64,000 nt of DNA from Bin18 sp965242795 (GCA_965242795.1 OZ251505.1:868001-932000), one strand, 5' to 3'; numbered from the stretch's first letter, positions 18,202-26,921 are shown. Notes: a model not told the origin generated them from the sequence alone. Numbers and translations are program-made.

Positions 18202-18465
18202 TCAGCCGAGCAGCTTGACAGCGCGACCGTCAGCCCGACAATGCCGGCTGCCGTGTGCAACAATTGCCGATACAATCGCCCTTCCAAATCGCCGATCTCG
18301 GCCCGGACCCAACCGATGTCGGTCTTCAGTTCGGCCCGAACGTTGGCAACCTCGGACCCCGGCGACGTCGGCTTTCGTTTCGGCCTGGACGTCGGCGATC
18401 TTCGCTTGGACTCTGGCCTCGGATTCGGCGATGTCGGCTTTGAGAGTAGTTTCGACGCGTTCGAC
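18202..18465 (-). pseudogene. Frameshifted remnant of a coiled-coil, single-TM protein (DUF1640/CCDC90-like)
   Basis: Reading the minus strand from about 18465 gives a heptad-like series VETTLKADIAESEARVQAKI, then after a frameshift VRAELKTDIGWVRAEIGDLE. A transmembrane tail RLYRQLLHTAAGIVGLTVAL follows. A second one-base shift at the end restores VKLLG and a stop (TGA at 18204-18202). This is the layout of small coiled-coil membrane proteins of the DUF1640/CCDC90 type. The two shifts and the missing N-terminus mark it as dead. Its 5' part runs into the barrel fragment on the opposite strand. Confidence 0.6.
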
Positions 18466-18864
18466 GAATGGGGCGCTAGCCTGACGTTGAAGCTGGATCC
18501 TGGCGAGGCGAAGCGCGGCCTGTGGTTGGCGTTGGCGCCGGTGTGGGTGGCGGAAGCAAGTCAGGTGGAGCAGATGTGGGGCAGCGCGGACGTACTACGT
18601 GTTAACAACGAAACGGACACGCTGCCGGGGCTGCCGCCGGCACAGGTGGAGTTCGATGTCGGCTATGGGTTGGTGACGCACGAGGGTGCGGGTTTGCTGA
18701 CGATCTACGGCGGCCTGTCCATGGCCGGATCGCAGAACCACGGCGTGCAGATGGGCGAACGGATCGAGTTAGGCGAGTGGGTGGACCTGAGTGTCGAGGG
18801 CGAACGCACCACGCAGGACGGCGGCGCCGAACAAGTTGCTCTCTACGGCTCCTTGGGGTGGTAG
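18454..18864 (+). pseudogene. Truncated autotransporter beta-barrel (C-terminal ~137 residues only)
   Basis: The open frame (usable from ATG 18139) contains from about 18454 the last ~137 residues of an autotransporter barrel, beginning DAFDEWGASLTLKLDPGEA and ending ALYGSLGW. It aligns end to end with the C-terminus of the 2527-residue adhesin at 27043-34626, roughly three quarters identical by eye. The passenger and the N-terminal part of the barrel are missing. The residues before 18454 are antisense to the coiled-coil remnant and are not real barrel. A complete barrel cannot form, so this is a duplicate 3' end left by recombination. Confidence 0.8.
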
Positions 18865-18892
18865 CCGCCTCCTCTGAACACGCCTCTCCTGT

Positions 18893-18920
18893 GTAGGGGC
18901 GACGCATACGTCGCCCCTAC
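18893..18920. repeat. Palindrome GTAGGGGCGAC / GTCGCCCCTAC
   Basis: An 11-base inverted repeat with a six-base loop lies 28 bases past the barrel fragment's stop. The equivalent site behind the complete adhesin gene (26983-27018) carries a related palindrome. Confidence 0.85.
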
Positions 18921-18985
18921 GGAGATATGCGGCGGGGTCTCCGGTTCAAACCGTGTTGGTGAGGACCGGCCACTCTCATGAGAGG

Positions 18986-19009
18986 AGGGGCGAAAGATTT
19001 TTCGCCCCT
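18986..19009. repeat. Palindrome AGGGGCGAAA / TTTCGCCCCT
   Basis: This is a near-perfect inverted repeat with a short AT loop, second of two palindromes after the barrel fragment. Its counterparts are at 26922-26945 and 50085-50106. Confidence 0.8.
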
Positions 19010-19527
19010 ACGCGCAATGGTTTTCTGTCCCCGAACGTCTGCTCCCCCTACTACAACCCCGTTTGTCTCGAAGACCCAGGAACGGGAACCACGCCTCTCC
19101 ATCAGGGATCCTCCCCTCACCCCCACCCAATCGCGGCGCCGATAGACAGGACGACAGATGACTTACCTGTTGGGCTCCAACCAAGGATATTGCCGGCTTG
19201 CTGCGGACGTTGAGTTATCTACGGGAACGCGTATGTGGAATGGTGCCGCTGAGCGCGGGCTTCAATAGGAAATAACATGCGCGAAGATCCTGGACTCGCC
19301 CCGACTTACGCACCGCACCTCTCCCTTGTCGCAAACCCTTCGACCTTTCGACAAGCTCAAGGCGCCGCAGGCTCACCAGCCGGGAGAACAGAGTCCCTGA
19401 GCTTACCTAGTGAACCTACGGCCACTAGAGTTTGTCGAAAGGTCGAAACTGTCCTTGGACCATCTCGTATCGAATTCTCCCTTAATACTTTATTTTTCGG
19501 TATCGGAGCTTGAGGATGGAGGCACGC

Positions 19528-20025
19528 ATGGCCGCTCGCCACAGGGCGTATCGCATCGGACAGGGCGTCGACATTCACCGGCTCGTACCGGGCCGCAAAC
19601 TCATCCTCGGCGGGGTGGAGATTCCTTGGCACGCGGGCCTGGACGGCCATTCGGACGCCGACGTGGTCTGCCACGCGCTGAGCAATGCCCTGCTCGGCGC
19701 ACTCGGTGCGGGCGACATCGGCGAGCATTTTCCGGACAGCGACCCGCAGTACCGCGGGGTGTCCAGTCTGGGGCTGCTGCGCGTCGTCATGGCAAGGGTG
19801 CAGGCCCGCGGGTATCGCGTGGGCAACGCCGACGTCACGATCCTGGCGCAAGCGCCCAAGCTGGCCGACTCCAAGGCCGCCATGCGCCGCAACCTGGCCG
19901 ACGCGCTCGAAGTCGAGCCGTCGGACGTCAACGTGAAGGCCACGACCGGCGAGCAGCTCGGCTTCGTGGGCCGCGAGGAAGGTATCCGCGCCGAGGCGGT
20001 CGTGCTGCTGGAATCCGCCGGCTGA
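19528..20025 (+). CDS. ispF: 2-C-methyl-D-erythritol 2,4-cyclodiphosphate synthase
   Basis: IspF makes MEcPP from CDP-ME-2-phosphate in the MEP isoprenoid pathway; it acts as a cytoplasmic homotrimer with a zinc ion. The signature IGQGVDIHRLVPG carries the zinc ligands Asp15 and His17; HSDADVVCHAL supplies His49. The end NVKATTGEQLGFVGREEGI is typical. Length is 165 residues from ATG 19528, chosen because GGAGG stands six bases before it; TTG 19510 and ATG 19516 are in frame upstream but less well placed. No ispD is visible here. Confidence 0.95.
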   Translation: MAARHRAYRIGQGVDIHRLVPGRKLILGGVEIPWHAGLDGHSDADVVCHALSNALLGALGAGDIGEHFPDSDPQYRGVSSLGLLRVVMARVQARGYRVGNADVTILAQAPKLADSKAAMRRNLADALEVEPSDVNVKATTGEQLGFVGREEGIRAEAVVLLESAG

Positions 20026-20037
20026 ACGTACGGCGGG

Positions 20038-21468
20038 CTATTTGAGCGGTTTGGCGGAAAAACCCCGGTCGGTGTACGACAGCACCGCCCGCTTACCGTT
20101 CACGACGGTCTCCAGTACGACCTCGTGGCCCCACAGGCGGTGCAAGTAGGAAAGGGACTTTTCGGCGTATTCGAGTTGCAGGTCGCGCCCGTCGTGGGCG
20201 TGCTTGACGTAGAGGGCGCGGCGGCGGTCGAAGTCGGCGTCCTCGATCTTGATGACCGGGATGCCGCCCATGCCGACGTTCTTGATCAGGGTGTCCTTGA
20301 CCTCGCGCCAGCCCTCCTCGTCCGAGACCTCGGAGACCACCACGTCTTCTCCGCGCGGCCGGTAGGCGAACAAATCCATCTCGCGCATCAGGTCCCGGGT
20401 CAGAAAGCGGCGCAGGAAGGACGTGTCGCGGTCCACCTCGCGCGCCGCGAAGATGGCATCGAGGCCGGTCTTGTCCGGCGGGCCGGAGTCGGCGAGTTCC
20501 TCGGGCGTGGGTTCATCGTGGCGCCGCCGGAGGTCGTCCCAGACCCGCAGGCCCAGATAGTAGGGGTTGAGCCCTTTCGGAAACGGGCGGACGACCTGGT
20601 TGTGGCGGACGAGGAACTCCATGTGCAGGTCCGTGGGCAGGTCCAGACTGTTCATGATCTCGCGGTGCCAGTAGCTGGCCCAACCCTCGTTCATGATCTT
20701 GGTTTCCATCTGCGGAATGAAGTACTGCGCGGTCTCGTGCACGACGGTGAGCAGGTCGCGCTCCCAGTCGCTCAGGTGGCGGTTGTAGTCGCGGATGAAC
20801 AGCAACAGGTCTTCGTCGGGAGACAGCGGCAGCTTGTCCAGGTCCGGGGCTTCGACCTCGGCCCGCGGGTGCAGGTCCTCGAACGGGTCGTGCGCGGGCC
20901 GCGCCGCTTCGCGCAGGCGGGCGCGTTGTTCACTGTGTGTGAGTTTCCTGGTGGCGAGGTTGCGGCGGCACTGCAGCGACAGGCCGTGCGCCGCGTCCAG
21001 CAGCGCCTCGACGCGGTCGACGCCGATGGACGGATCTTCGAGATAGCCGCGCACTCGGTCGGCGTGCACCTTGAAGCGGGCGATGGTGTGCTGCGGCTCG
21101 GTGCTGCGGAACGTGAAGTTGTTCTTGAAGAAGTCGTTGTGGCCGTACACGTGGGCGATGGTGAGAATCTGCAGACACAGCGAGTTGTCCGTCATCAGAT
21201 AGGCGATCGACGGGTCGGCGTTGATGACCATTTCGTACGGCAGGCCGGACACGCCGTAGTCGTACATGGTCTTGAGCTTCTCGAAGCTCTTGCCGTACGA
21301 CCAGTGCGGATAGTGCGCCGGCATCCCGGAATAGGCCATGTAGCCCAGCATCTGGGTGTGGTCGCACACCTCGAACTCCTGGTCGAAGCACGACAGCCCG
21401 AACGCTTCGGCCTTGGCGCGGATCTTCTCGTCCCAGCGCTGCAGGTCCGCCACGTTCCAGTCGGCCAT
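20038..21468 (-). CDS. SpoVR family protein
   Basis: This is a 476-residue SpoVR-family protein with the hallmark N-terminal part FDQEFEVCDHTQMLGYMAY, the metal-ligand-like segments HWSYGKSFE and IAHVYGHNDFFKNN, and the helix ETKIMNEGWASYWHREIMN. In non-sporulating bacteria spoVR accompanies a PrkA-type kinase and a DUF444 protein and is linked to starvation or stationary-phase adaptation; the biochemical role is not settled. Here it is the last gene of prkA-DUF444-spoVR, 25 bases after the DUF444 stop. It converges with ispF. Confidence 0.94.
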   Translation of the reverse strand: MADWNVADLQRWDEKIRAKAEAFGLSCFDQEFEVCDHTQMLGYMAYSGMPAHYPHWSYGKSFEKLKTMYDYGVSGLPYEMVINADPSIAYLMTDNSLCLQILTIAHVYGHNDFFKNNFTFRSTEPQHTIARFKVHADRVRGYLEDPSIGVDRVEALLDAAHGLSLQCRRNLATRKLTHSEQRARLREAARPAHDPFEDLHPRAEVEAPDLDKLPLSPDEDLLLFIRDYNRHLSDWERDLLTVVHETAQYFIPQMETKIMNEGWASYWHREIMNSLDLPTDLHMEFLVRHNQVVRPFPKGLNPYYLGLRVWDDLRRRHDEPTPEELADSGPPDKTGLDAIFAAREVDRDTSFLRRFLTRDLMREMDLFAYRPRGEDVVVSEVSDEEGWREVKDTLIKNVGMGGIPVIKIEDADFDRRRALYVKHAHDGRDLQLEYAEKSLSYLHRLWGHEVVLETVVNGKRAVLSYTDRGFSAKPLK

Positions 21469-21493
21469 GTCCGTACTCCCGGCCCGGCGGACG

Positions 21494-22732
21494 TCAGGAT
21501 TCGGCCGCGGCGCGGGTGACGGTCGCGGCCGGGGTCCGCTCCTTGGACAGAAACGTCTTGAAGCTGGGCCAGATGTCTTCCTTGCGTTCGATCGACACGG
21601 CCTGGAAATTCTCCGCGTCGAGCCCCCGGAAGACGGTCAGCATCGAGCTTTCGTAGAAGCGCGCCCCGCGCGGCTTGATCTCGCCGTAGCCGAACAGGTT
21701 GCACACCGCGCACAACGCCCGGGCCGCCTGGAGCGCCGCGGGGTTGTCGGAGTCGAAGTTGTCGCCGTCGGAGCAGTGGAAGGCGTACAGATTCCAGAGC
21801 GAGGGGTGGTAGCGCGCCCGGATGACCTCCAATGCCTTTTCGTAGCCCGACGAGATGAACGTGCCGCCCGACTCGCCCTTGGAGAAGAACTCGTCTTCGG
21901 TCACTTCCTTGCCCTCGGTGTGGTGGGCGATGAACACGAGCTCCACGTTGAGATATTTGGTGCACACGAACTGGTACAGCAGGAAGAAGAAGCTGCGCGC
22001 CAGATATTTCTTCATCGTGTCCATGGAGCCCGAGGTGTCCATGATGCAGAGGACCGCGGCGTTGGACTCCGGGCGCGTATCTTCGGCCATGTGGCGATAG
22101 ATCAGGTCCTTCTTGCGGAACGGGAACCGCTCGTCCGGCGCGGCGCGCTCGGTGGCGGCGCGATTCTCCGCGGACCCGTCGGCGTGCCGCGTGGCCGCCA
22201 GGCGGCGTTTGATGCGCGATTTCGCGGTCCGCTTCTTGTCCAGCCGGACGCGGATGCCGGCGCGGCGATACCCCCGGCGCTTGCTGATGCGGTCGGACAT
22301 CACCTCGCGCAGGATCTTGCGCTGCATGTCGGGCAGTTCGAGATCCTCGAACATGATCTCGACCAGCTCTTCGAGCGTGACGTCGGTTTCGTAGTAATCG
22401 ACCCCGGGCTGGTCACCGGCCTGGTCTTCGCCCGGCCCCTGCCCGTCGGTCGTGCCGATGACCTGTCCCTTTTTCGCGGTGCCGTCGCCCTGCCCCACGC
22501 CGGCCGCGTTTTCGCCGTAGATGAAGCGGTATTCCTTCACCCCGCGGATGGGGACCTTGATGACCTTGTCCTTGTGCTTGCCGATGATGGACTCTTCGGC
22601 GATCAGGTCGGCGATGTTGTCGCGCACCGACTCGCGGACCTTCTGGCGGTGGCGCTGGCGGTCGCCCGCGCTGCGGTCCGAACGCAGCGCGTCGGACGGC
22701 GAGTACGGGCGGAAGATGGCGTTCGGAGGCAT
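21494..22732 (-). CDS. DUF444 / YeaH-YhbH family protein
   Basis: This is a 412-residue DUF444 protein with a charged N-terminus (SAGDRQRHRQKVRESVRDNI), IRGVKEYRFIYG, and a C-terminal von-Willebrand-A-like part with a MIDAS-type LCIMDTSGSMDTMKKYLA. It is the usual partner of PrkA (YeaG) and SpoVR. The start is placed at ATG 22732 (MPPNAIF); the frame is open 23 residues further but overlaps the end of prkA. No strong RBS is seen, and coupling to prkA, which ends 19 bases upstream, is likely. Confidence 0.92.
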   Translation of the reverse strand: MPPNAIFRPYSPSDALRSDRSAGDRQRHRQKVRESVRDNIADLIAEESIIGKHKDKVIKVPIRGVKEYRFIYGENAAGVGQGDGTAKKGQVIGTTDGQGPGEDQAGDQPGVDYYETDVTLEELVEIMFEDLELPDMQRKILREVMSDRISKRRGYRRAGIRVRLDKKRTAKSRIKRRLAATRHADGSAENRAATERAAPDERFPFRKKDLIYRHMAEDTRPESNAAVLCIMDTSGSMDTMKKYLARSFFFLLYQFVCTKYLNVELVFIAHHTEGKEVTEDEFFSKGESGGTFISSGYEKALEVIRARYHPSLWNLYAFHCSDGDNFDSDNPAALQAARALCAVCNLFGYGEIKPRGARFYESSMLTVFRGLDAENFQAVSIERKEDIWPSFKTFLSKERTPAATVTRAAAES

Positions 22733-22751
22733 GGTGGCGACCGCCCGGCCG

Positions 22752-24683
22752 TCAGTCCTTCCACAGGTGGTTCGCGGCGTACTTGAGAATGATGTCGACA
22801 CTGGCTTCCGGGTAGCCGAGTTCGATCAGCCGGCGCACCATGGCACCGTATTTCTCTTGCTGCTCTTCGTCGCGCGTGCGCGCCTTGGTGATGATGCGGC
22901 TGATGTCGCGCACCGAACTCATCAGCTTCTTCTCGATGGCGTCCTTGAGCGGCTCGTAGCTCTGGTACCCGACCGTATCGCCGCGCCGCAGCGACGCCCA
23001 CAGATAGGCGATCACCTCCTGGCGGAAGCCGTCCGCGGCCGAGCCGATGATCGCGATCTGCTCCTCGATGGACTTGAGGAACCCCTCGTCGGGCACCAGT
23101 TCTTCGCGCGTGTTGCGGTCCTTGACCTTGGTCTGGTTCACGTACGCCTCGGCGTGGTCCAGATAGTTCTGGAACAGGGATTCGGCCTGTTCCTGGTAGG
23201 AATACACGAACGCCTTGGTGATCTCCTTTTCGAGGATTTCGAGATACTCCTTGTGGATCGTGTCCTGCAGGAACTCCAGGTACTGCTTGCGCGCGTCGTC
23301 GGCGACCTCCATCTCCTTGACCATGCGGATCAGGGCTTCGCGCACGTTGATCGGGTTGATCGACGCGCCGCCGTCCGACAGCGCGTTGTCGAGCGCCTTC
23401 ATCACGAAGCGCGTGGAGATGCCGAACATGCCCTCGCGCCTGGCGTCTTCGCGCAGTTCCTTGACCGTGAGCTTCTTGGTGCGGCCCTTCTCCACCACCT
23501 CTTCACCGTTGTAGAGGCGCAGCTTGGTCATCGGGTCGCATTTCGCCGACGGCTCCAGGCGCGACAGCACCGCGAACATGGCGGCGACCTCCAACGTGTG
23601 CGGCGCGACGCTGGCCCGGAAGTCGGAGTGTTGCAGCATCTTCCGGTAGATCTTGACCTCCTCGGACAGGCGCAGGTTGTACGGCACCTTGACCACGACG
23701 ATGCGGTCCAGAATCGCCTCGTTGGTGTGGTCGGCCTTGAACTTCTGCCACTCCGCCTCGTTGGAGTGCGCCACGATGACCGTGTCCACGAAGACGGTGC
23801 CGTGCCGGCCGGGCGCGGGCACGAACTTCTCCTGCGTGGCCGTAATCATGGCGTGCAGATATTCGGTCTCGTTCTTGAAGACCTCGATGAACTCCACCAT
23901 GCCGCGGTTGCCCACGTTGAACGCGCCGTTCAACTCCAACACGCGCGGGTCGCCCTCGGAGTAGCGGTCGAGCTTGGAGATGTCCTCCGAGCCGATCAGC
24001 ACCGACGTATCCTGATTGTTGGGATCGACCGGCGGCACCACGCCGATGCCGCGGCGGTTGCGCTTGGAGAAGCCGACCGTGGTGACCGGCATGTCCTCGT
24101 AGCGGTTCTTGAACTCTTCGCGCAGCCGCCAGCGGGTGACCGGACACAGGTCGCCCTCGATGCGCACGTCGAGCATCTTCTCGAATTCCTTGCGCAGGTG
24201 GCGCGGGATGAGCAGCAGCGGCTCCTCGAACATGGGCGAGCCGTCGATGGCATAGATCGGGTCGAGCCCCTCCAGGCCGCGGTGCAGTTTTTCGACCAGC
24301 GAGCTTTTGCCCGCCCCGACCGGCCCCATCAGATACAGCACCTGGCGACACTCCTCGCCGCGCATGGCGGCCGACTGGAAGTAGCGCACGATTTGGGCGA
24401 GGGTCTCTTCGATACCGAAGAACTCGTCCTTGAAGAAGGAATAGACGTTGAGCGTTTCGTCCTTGAACAGGCGCTTGATGCGCGGGTCGTCCGTCTCGCC
24501 GATGGGCGCCGCGCCTTCGCGCATGACCATGTCGTAGGTGCGCGCGTGGGCGTGTTGGACGAGCGACGGGTCGGCGCGGACCTTTTCGAGATATTCGAGA
24601 AAGGTGCCGCTCCAGTGCTTGCTCGCACGGTTTTCGCGGTCTTCTTTGATCATCTGCTCGAAGACATTGTGTTCCGCGGGCAT
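22752..24683 (-). CDS. prkA: PrkA family serine protein kinase (YeaG-like)
   Basis: This is an AAA+-like serine kinase of 643 residues, the normal family length. The Walker A is LMGPVGAGKSSLVEKL (GPVGAGKS at 120-127). PrkA-specific parts include KLFKDETLNVYSFFKDEF (here RLFKDETLNVYS) and the ILDRIVVVKVPYNLRLSEE region. The C-terminal segment carries the kinase-like PrkA domain. The family acts in nutrient-stress signalling. ATG 24683 is chosen because AAGGAG lies seven bases upstream; 78 further codons are open but belong to the leader. First gene of the prkA-DUF444-spoVR operon. Confidence 0.95.
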   Translation of the reverse strand: MPAEHNVFEQMIKEDRENRASKHWSGTFLEYLEKVRADPSLVQHAHARTYDMVMREGAAPIGETDDPRIKRLFKDETLNVYSFFKDEFFGIEETLAQIVRYFQSAAMRGEECRQVLYLMGPVGAGKSSLVEKLHRGLEGLDPIYAIDGSPMFEEPLLLIPRHLRKEFEKMLDVRIEGDLCPVTRWRLREEFKNRYEDMPVTTVGFSKRNRRGIGVVPPVDPNNQDTSVLIGSEDISKLDRYSEGDPRVLELNGAFNVGNRGMVEFIEVFKNETEYLHAMITATQEKFVPAPGRHGTVFVDTVIVAHSNEAEWQKFKADHTNEAILDRIVVVKVPYNLRLSEEVKIYRKMLQHSDFRASVAPHTLEVAAMFAVLSRLEPSAKCDPMTKLRLYNGEEVVEKGRTKKLTVKELREDARREGMFGISTRFVMKALDNALSDGGASINPINVREALIRMVKEMEVADDARKQYLEFLQDTIHKEYLEILEKEITKAFVYSYQEQAESLFQNYLDHAEAYVNQTKVKDRNTREELVPDEGFLKSIEEQIAIIGSAADGFRQEVIAYLWASLRRGDTVGYQSYEPLKDAIEKKLMSSVRDISRIITKARTRDEEQQEKYGAMVRRLIELGYPEASVDIILKYAANHLWKD

Positions 24684-24908
24684 GGCAAGCTCCTTGTGCC
24701 GGGGCGGGGGGATCCGCCGGCGGTTCGAGGCTGAACGGCGACTGCGGCCGCCCGGTTCGGAGTCATTATAGGAACCCCGAAAAGAGCGAATCAAGACCTT
24801 TCTCCGCGACACCAGGGAACGGATCGACCGGGGGAAGGGACAAAGAGGCGGCTCGACCGAACGAGTCCGCGGCTTTGCCGTCCACTGCCGATTGGAGGGA
24901 AGGGGAAG

Positions 24909-24980
24909 TGGTCCCAACGGGACTCGAACCCGTGTTACCGACGTGAGAGGCCGGCGTCCTAACCGCTAGACGATGGGACC
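24909..24980 (-). tRNA. tRNA-Glu (CTC)
   Basis: This is a 72-base cloverleaf on the minus strand: acceptor GGTCCCA/TGGGACC, anticodon stem-loop CCGGC-CTCTCAC-GTCGG with anticodon CTC, and T-loop GGTTCGAGTCC. No CCA is encoded. It follows tRNA-Gln and gltX on the same strand. Confidence 0.96.
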
Positions 24981-25005
24981 CATGAAAAATGGAAGCGAGG
25001 CAGTA

Positions 25006-25078
25006 CTGAGGTGGTAGGACTCGAACCTACAATCCCCTGATCCAGAGTCAGGTGGCTTACCAATTAGCCTACACCTCA
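25006..25078 (-). tRNA. tRNA-Gln (CTG)
   Basis: This is a 73-base cloverleaf on the minus strand: acceptor TGAGGTG/CACCTCA, anticodon loop CTCTGGA (anticodon CTG), and T-arm TAGGTTCGAGTCCTA. The initial U is typical of tRNA-Gln. It lies 35 bases after the gltX stop and 25 bases before tRNA-Glu(CTC). Confidence 0.96.
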
Positions 25079-25113
25079 GCGGCCTCCGAAAATAAGCAAG
25101 CCGAGAGGCGAAG

Positions 25114-26526
25114 TCAAGATTCCGCGGCCCCGGCCCGCGAGGCGAACACCCGGTCGATACGGTCGAGGCAGCGCTGTTTACCCAATACCGCCATGACCTG
25201 GAAAATGCCGGGGCTGGCCGTCGAGCCGGTCAACGCGACCCGAACCGGCTGGGCGACCTTACCCAACTTGATGCCCTCGGCGTTGATGAAGGACGTGAAC
25301 GTTTCGTGGAGCGCGTCTTCGTTCCAATCGGCGAGCAGGTCGAGGCGCGTCCGCAGGCGTGCCAGCATCGGCAACGTGGCGTCGTTCAGGAATTTGGCCG
25401 CGGCTTTTGGATCGGGGGTAATGTCGTCTCGCAAATAAAAGCGGGCCTGCTCGCCGAGTTCCACCAGCGTCTTGGCTCGCGGCTGAAGCGTCGCCAACGC
25501 GGCGGCGAGCCGGCCCGCGTCGGCCGGCGCCCCGTCCGCCTGCGGCAGGAACGGCTCGGCTTCGCGGACGAGTGCCGCCGGATCGCGTTTCTGCAGATAC
25601 TGCGCGTTGAGCCACGCAAGCTTTTCGGCGTTGAAGACCCCGGCCGAGTTGCCGACGTCTTCGAGACGGAAGATCCGCTCGAGATCCTGCCGCGAAAACA
25701 CCTCGTCGTCGCCGTGCGCCCAGCCCAGGCGCGCCAGAAAATTGACCAGCGCGTCGGGCAGATAGCCTGCCTCGTGGTAGGCGCGCACCGCGGTGGCGCC
25801 GTGGCGCTTGCTCAGCGGTGCACGGTCACGGCCCAGAATGAGCGGCAGATGCGCGAATTGCGGCAGCGGGGCGTCGATGGCCTGAAACAGCAGCACTTGG
25901 CGCGGGGTGTTGGTCAGGTGGTCGTCCCCGCGGATGACGTGGCTGATGCACAAGTCGGCGTCATCGACCACCGAACAGAAGTTGTACGTCGGCGAGCCGT
26001 CCGAACGGACGAGAATCAGGTCGTCGAGTTCCTGATTCTGAAAAGCGACCCGGCCCTTGAGCACGTCGTGGACGACGGTTTCGCCCTGCCGCGGACTGCG
26101 GAAGCGCAGCACCGATGGGCGCGAATCGCCGGGCGTCGGGTGGGAGTCGCGGCAAGTCCCGTCGTACGCCGGGTTGCGGCCCGCGGCCAGCGCGGCCTTC
26201 CGTTTGGCGTCCAACTCTTCGGGCGTACAAAAGCAGCGAAACGCCTGCCCGCGACTCAGCAGCCGCTCCGCCGTCTCGCGGTACAGGTCGAAACGTTGGC
26301 TTTGGTAATAAGGGCCTTCGTTCCAAACCAAGCCCAGCCACTGCATGGAATCGAGGATGTCGTCGTGAAATTCCCGGGTGGAGCGTTGCCGGTCGGTATC
26401 GTCGATGCGCAAGACGAACCGGCCGTCGTGCTGGCGTGCGGTCAGCAACGCGAACAGCGCCGTTCGCGCGCCGCCGATGTGCAGATACCCGGTCGGACTC
26501 GGCGCGAAACGGGAGCGGACGGACAT
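25114..26526 (-). CDS. gltX: Glutamyl-tRNA synthetase
   Basis: This class I aminoacyl-tRNA synthetase of 470 residues charges tRNA-Glu in the cytoplasm. HIGH is seen as SPTGYLHIGGAR (HIGG at 16-19) and KMSKS as PLSKRHGA. A zinc-type segment CFCTPEELDAKRKAAL...CR lies around residues 97-125. The gene is followed on the same strand by tRNA-Gln and tRNA-Glu, so enzyme and substrates may share a transcript. If the genome lacks GlnRS, this enzyme would also mischarge tRNA-Gln for GatCAB; that cannot be decided here. Confidence 0.96.
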   Translation of the reverse strand: MSVRSRFAPSPTGYLHIGGARTALFALLTARQHDGRFVLRIDDTDRQRSTREFHDDILDSMQWLGLVWNEGPYYQSQRFDLYRETAERLLSRGQAFRCFCTPEELDAKRKAALAAGRNPAYDGTCRDSHPTPGDSRPSVLRFRSPRQGETVVHDVLKGRVAFQNQELDDLILVRSDGSPTYNFCSVVDDADLCISHVIRGDDHLTNTPRQVLLFQAIDAPLPQFAHLPLILGRDRAPLSKRHGATAVRAYHEAGYLPDALVNFLARLGWAHGDDEVFSRQDLERIFRLEDVGNSAGVFNAEKLAWLNAQYLQKRDPAALVREAEPFLPQADGAPADAGRLAAALATLQPRAKTLVELGEQARFYLRDDITPDPKAAAKFLNDATLPMLARLRTRLDLLADWNEDALHETFTSFINAEGIKLGKVAQPVRVALTGSTASPGIFQVMAVLGKQRCLDRIDRVFASRAGAAES

Positions 26527-26677
26527 GGCCGAACGCTACCACGCAAGCCCTGGAAGTCAACGTCGCCGCGGGGATCGAGTATGTGTCAGATCGAGTAGGA
26601 TCCTCTCTAGGATGGAAAGGGGGAATCAAGAAAGGAATAAAGAAATTGCCTAAACACATAATTCCCTGGATGGGGGT

Positions 26678-26706
26678 TTGAGTTCCGGGCAGGCTTTGGT
26701 TATGGT
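26678..26706 (+). promoter_or_regulatory. Candidate promoter of the tRNA-Lys/tRNA-Glu pair
   Basis: TTGAGT (26678-26683) and TATGGT (26701-26706) are separated by 17 bases and would start transcription about five bases before tRNA-Lys. Both boxes match the sigma-70 consensus at four of six positions. Confidence 0.45.
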
Positions 26707-26716
26707 GCGCCGAGTC

Positions 26717-26789
26717 GAGCCGATAGCTCAGTCGGTAGAGCATCTGCCTTTTAAGCAGAGGGTCCCGGGTTCGAGCCCCGGTCGGCTCA
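26717..26789 (+). tRNA. tRNA-Lys (TTT)
   Basis: This is a 73-base cloverleaf: acceptor GAGCCGA/TCGGCTC, D-arm GCTCAGTCGGTAGAGC, anticodon stem-loop TCTGC-CTTTTAA-GCAGA (anticodon TTT), and T-loop GGTTCGAGCC. No CCA is encoded. Confidence 0.97.
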
Positions 26790-26807
26790 GTGTCTCGCAA
26801 AACTTGT

Positions 26808-26882
26808 GTCCCCGTCGTCTAGCCGGGCCTAGGACACTGGCCTTTCACGCCAGCGGCACGGGTTCAAATCCCGTCGGGGACA
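26808..26882 (+). tRNA. tRNA-Glu (TTC)
   Basis: This is a 75-base cloverleaf: acceptor GTCCCCG/CGGGGAC, anticodon stem-loop CTGGC-CTTTCAC-GCCAG (anticodon TTC), and T-loop GGTTCAAATCC. It lies 18 bases after tRNA-Lys, probably in the same transcript. With the CTC isoacceptor at 24909, both Glu codons are covered within 2 kb. Confidence 0.97.
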
Positions 26883-26921
26883 CTCCCTCTCTCCTCCAAT
26901 TCCGTTTGCATCGTGCTCTGG

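Larger units (their letters stand above)
18865..19527. other. Long intergenic region between barrel fragment and ispF
   Basis: This is 663 bases without a supported gene. It holds the two palindromes at 18893 and 18986 and a CTTTCGACAAGCTCAAGGC repeat at 19345 with its inverted mate TTTGTCGAAAGG at 19431-19442. An AT-rich patch (19474-19500) just before ispF probably contains its promoter. A 36-codon frame at 19158-19268 has no RBS and is not called. Confidence 0.55.

Noticed and set aside
18139..18453. N-terminal part of the frame that ends in the barrel fragment
   Set aside because: These residues are antisense to the coiled-coil remnant and do not resemble a passenger or signal peptide; only 18454-18864 is barrel.
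24909..26882. tRNA genes as integration site of an island carrying the adhesin
   Set aside because: The adhesin begins 160 bases from tRNA-Glu, but no tRNA 3'-end duplicate or integrase was found at the other side.
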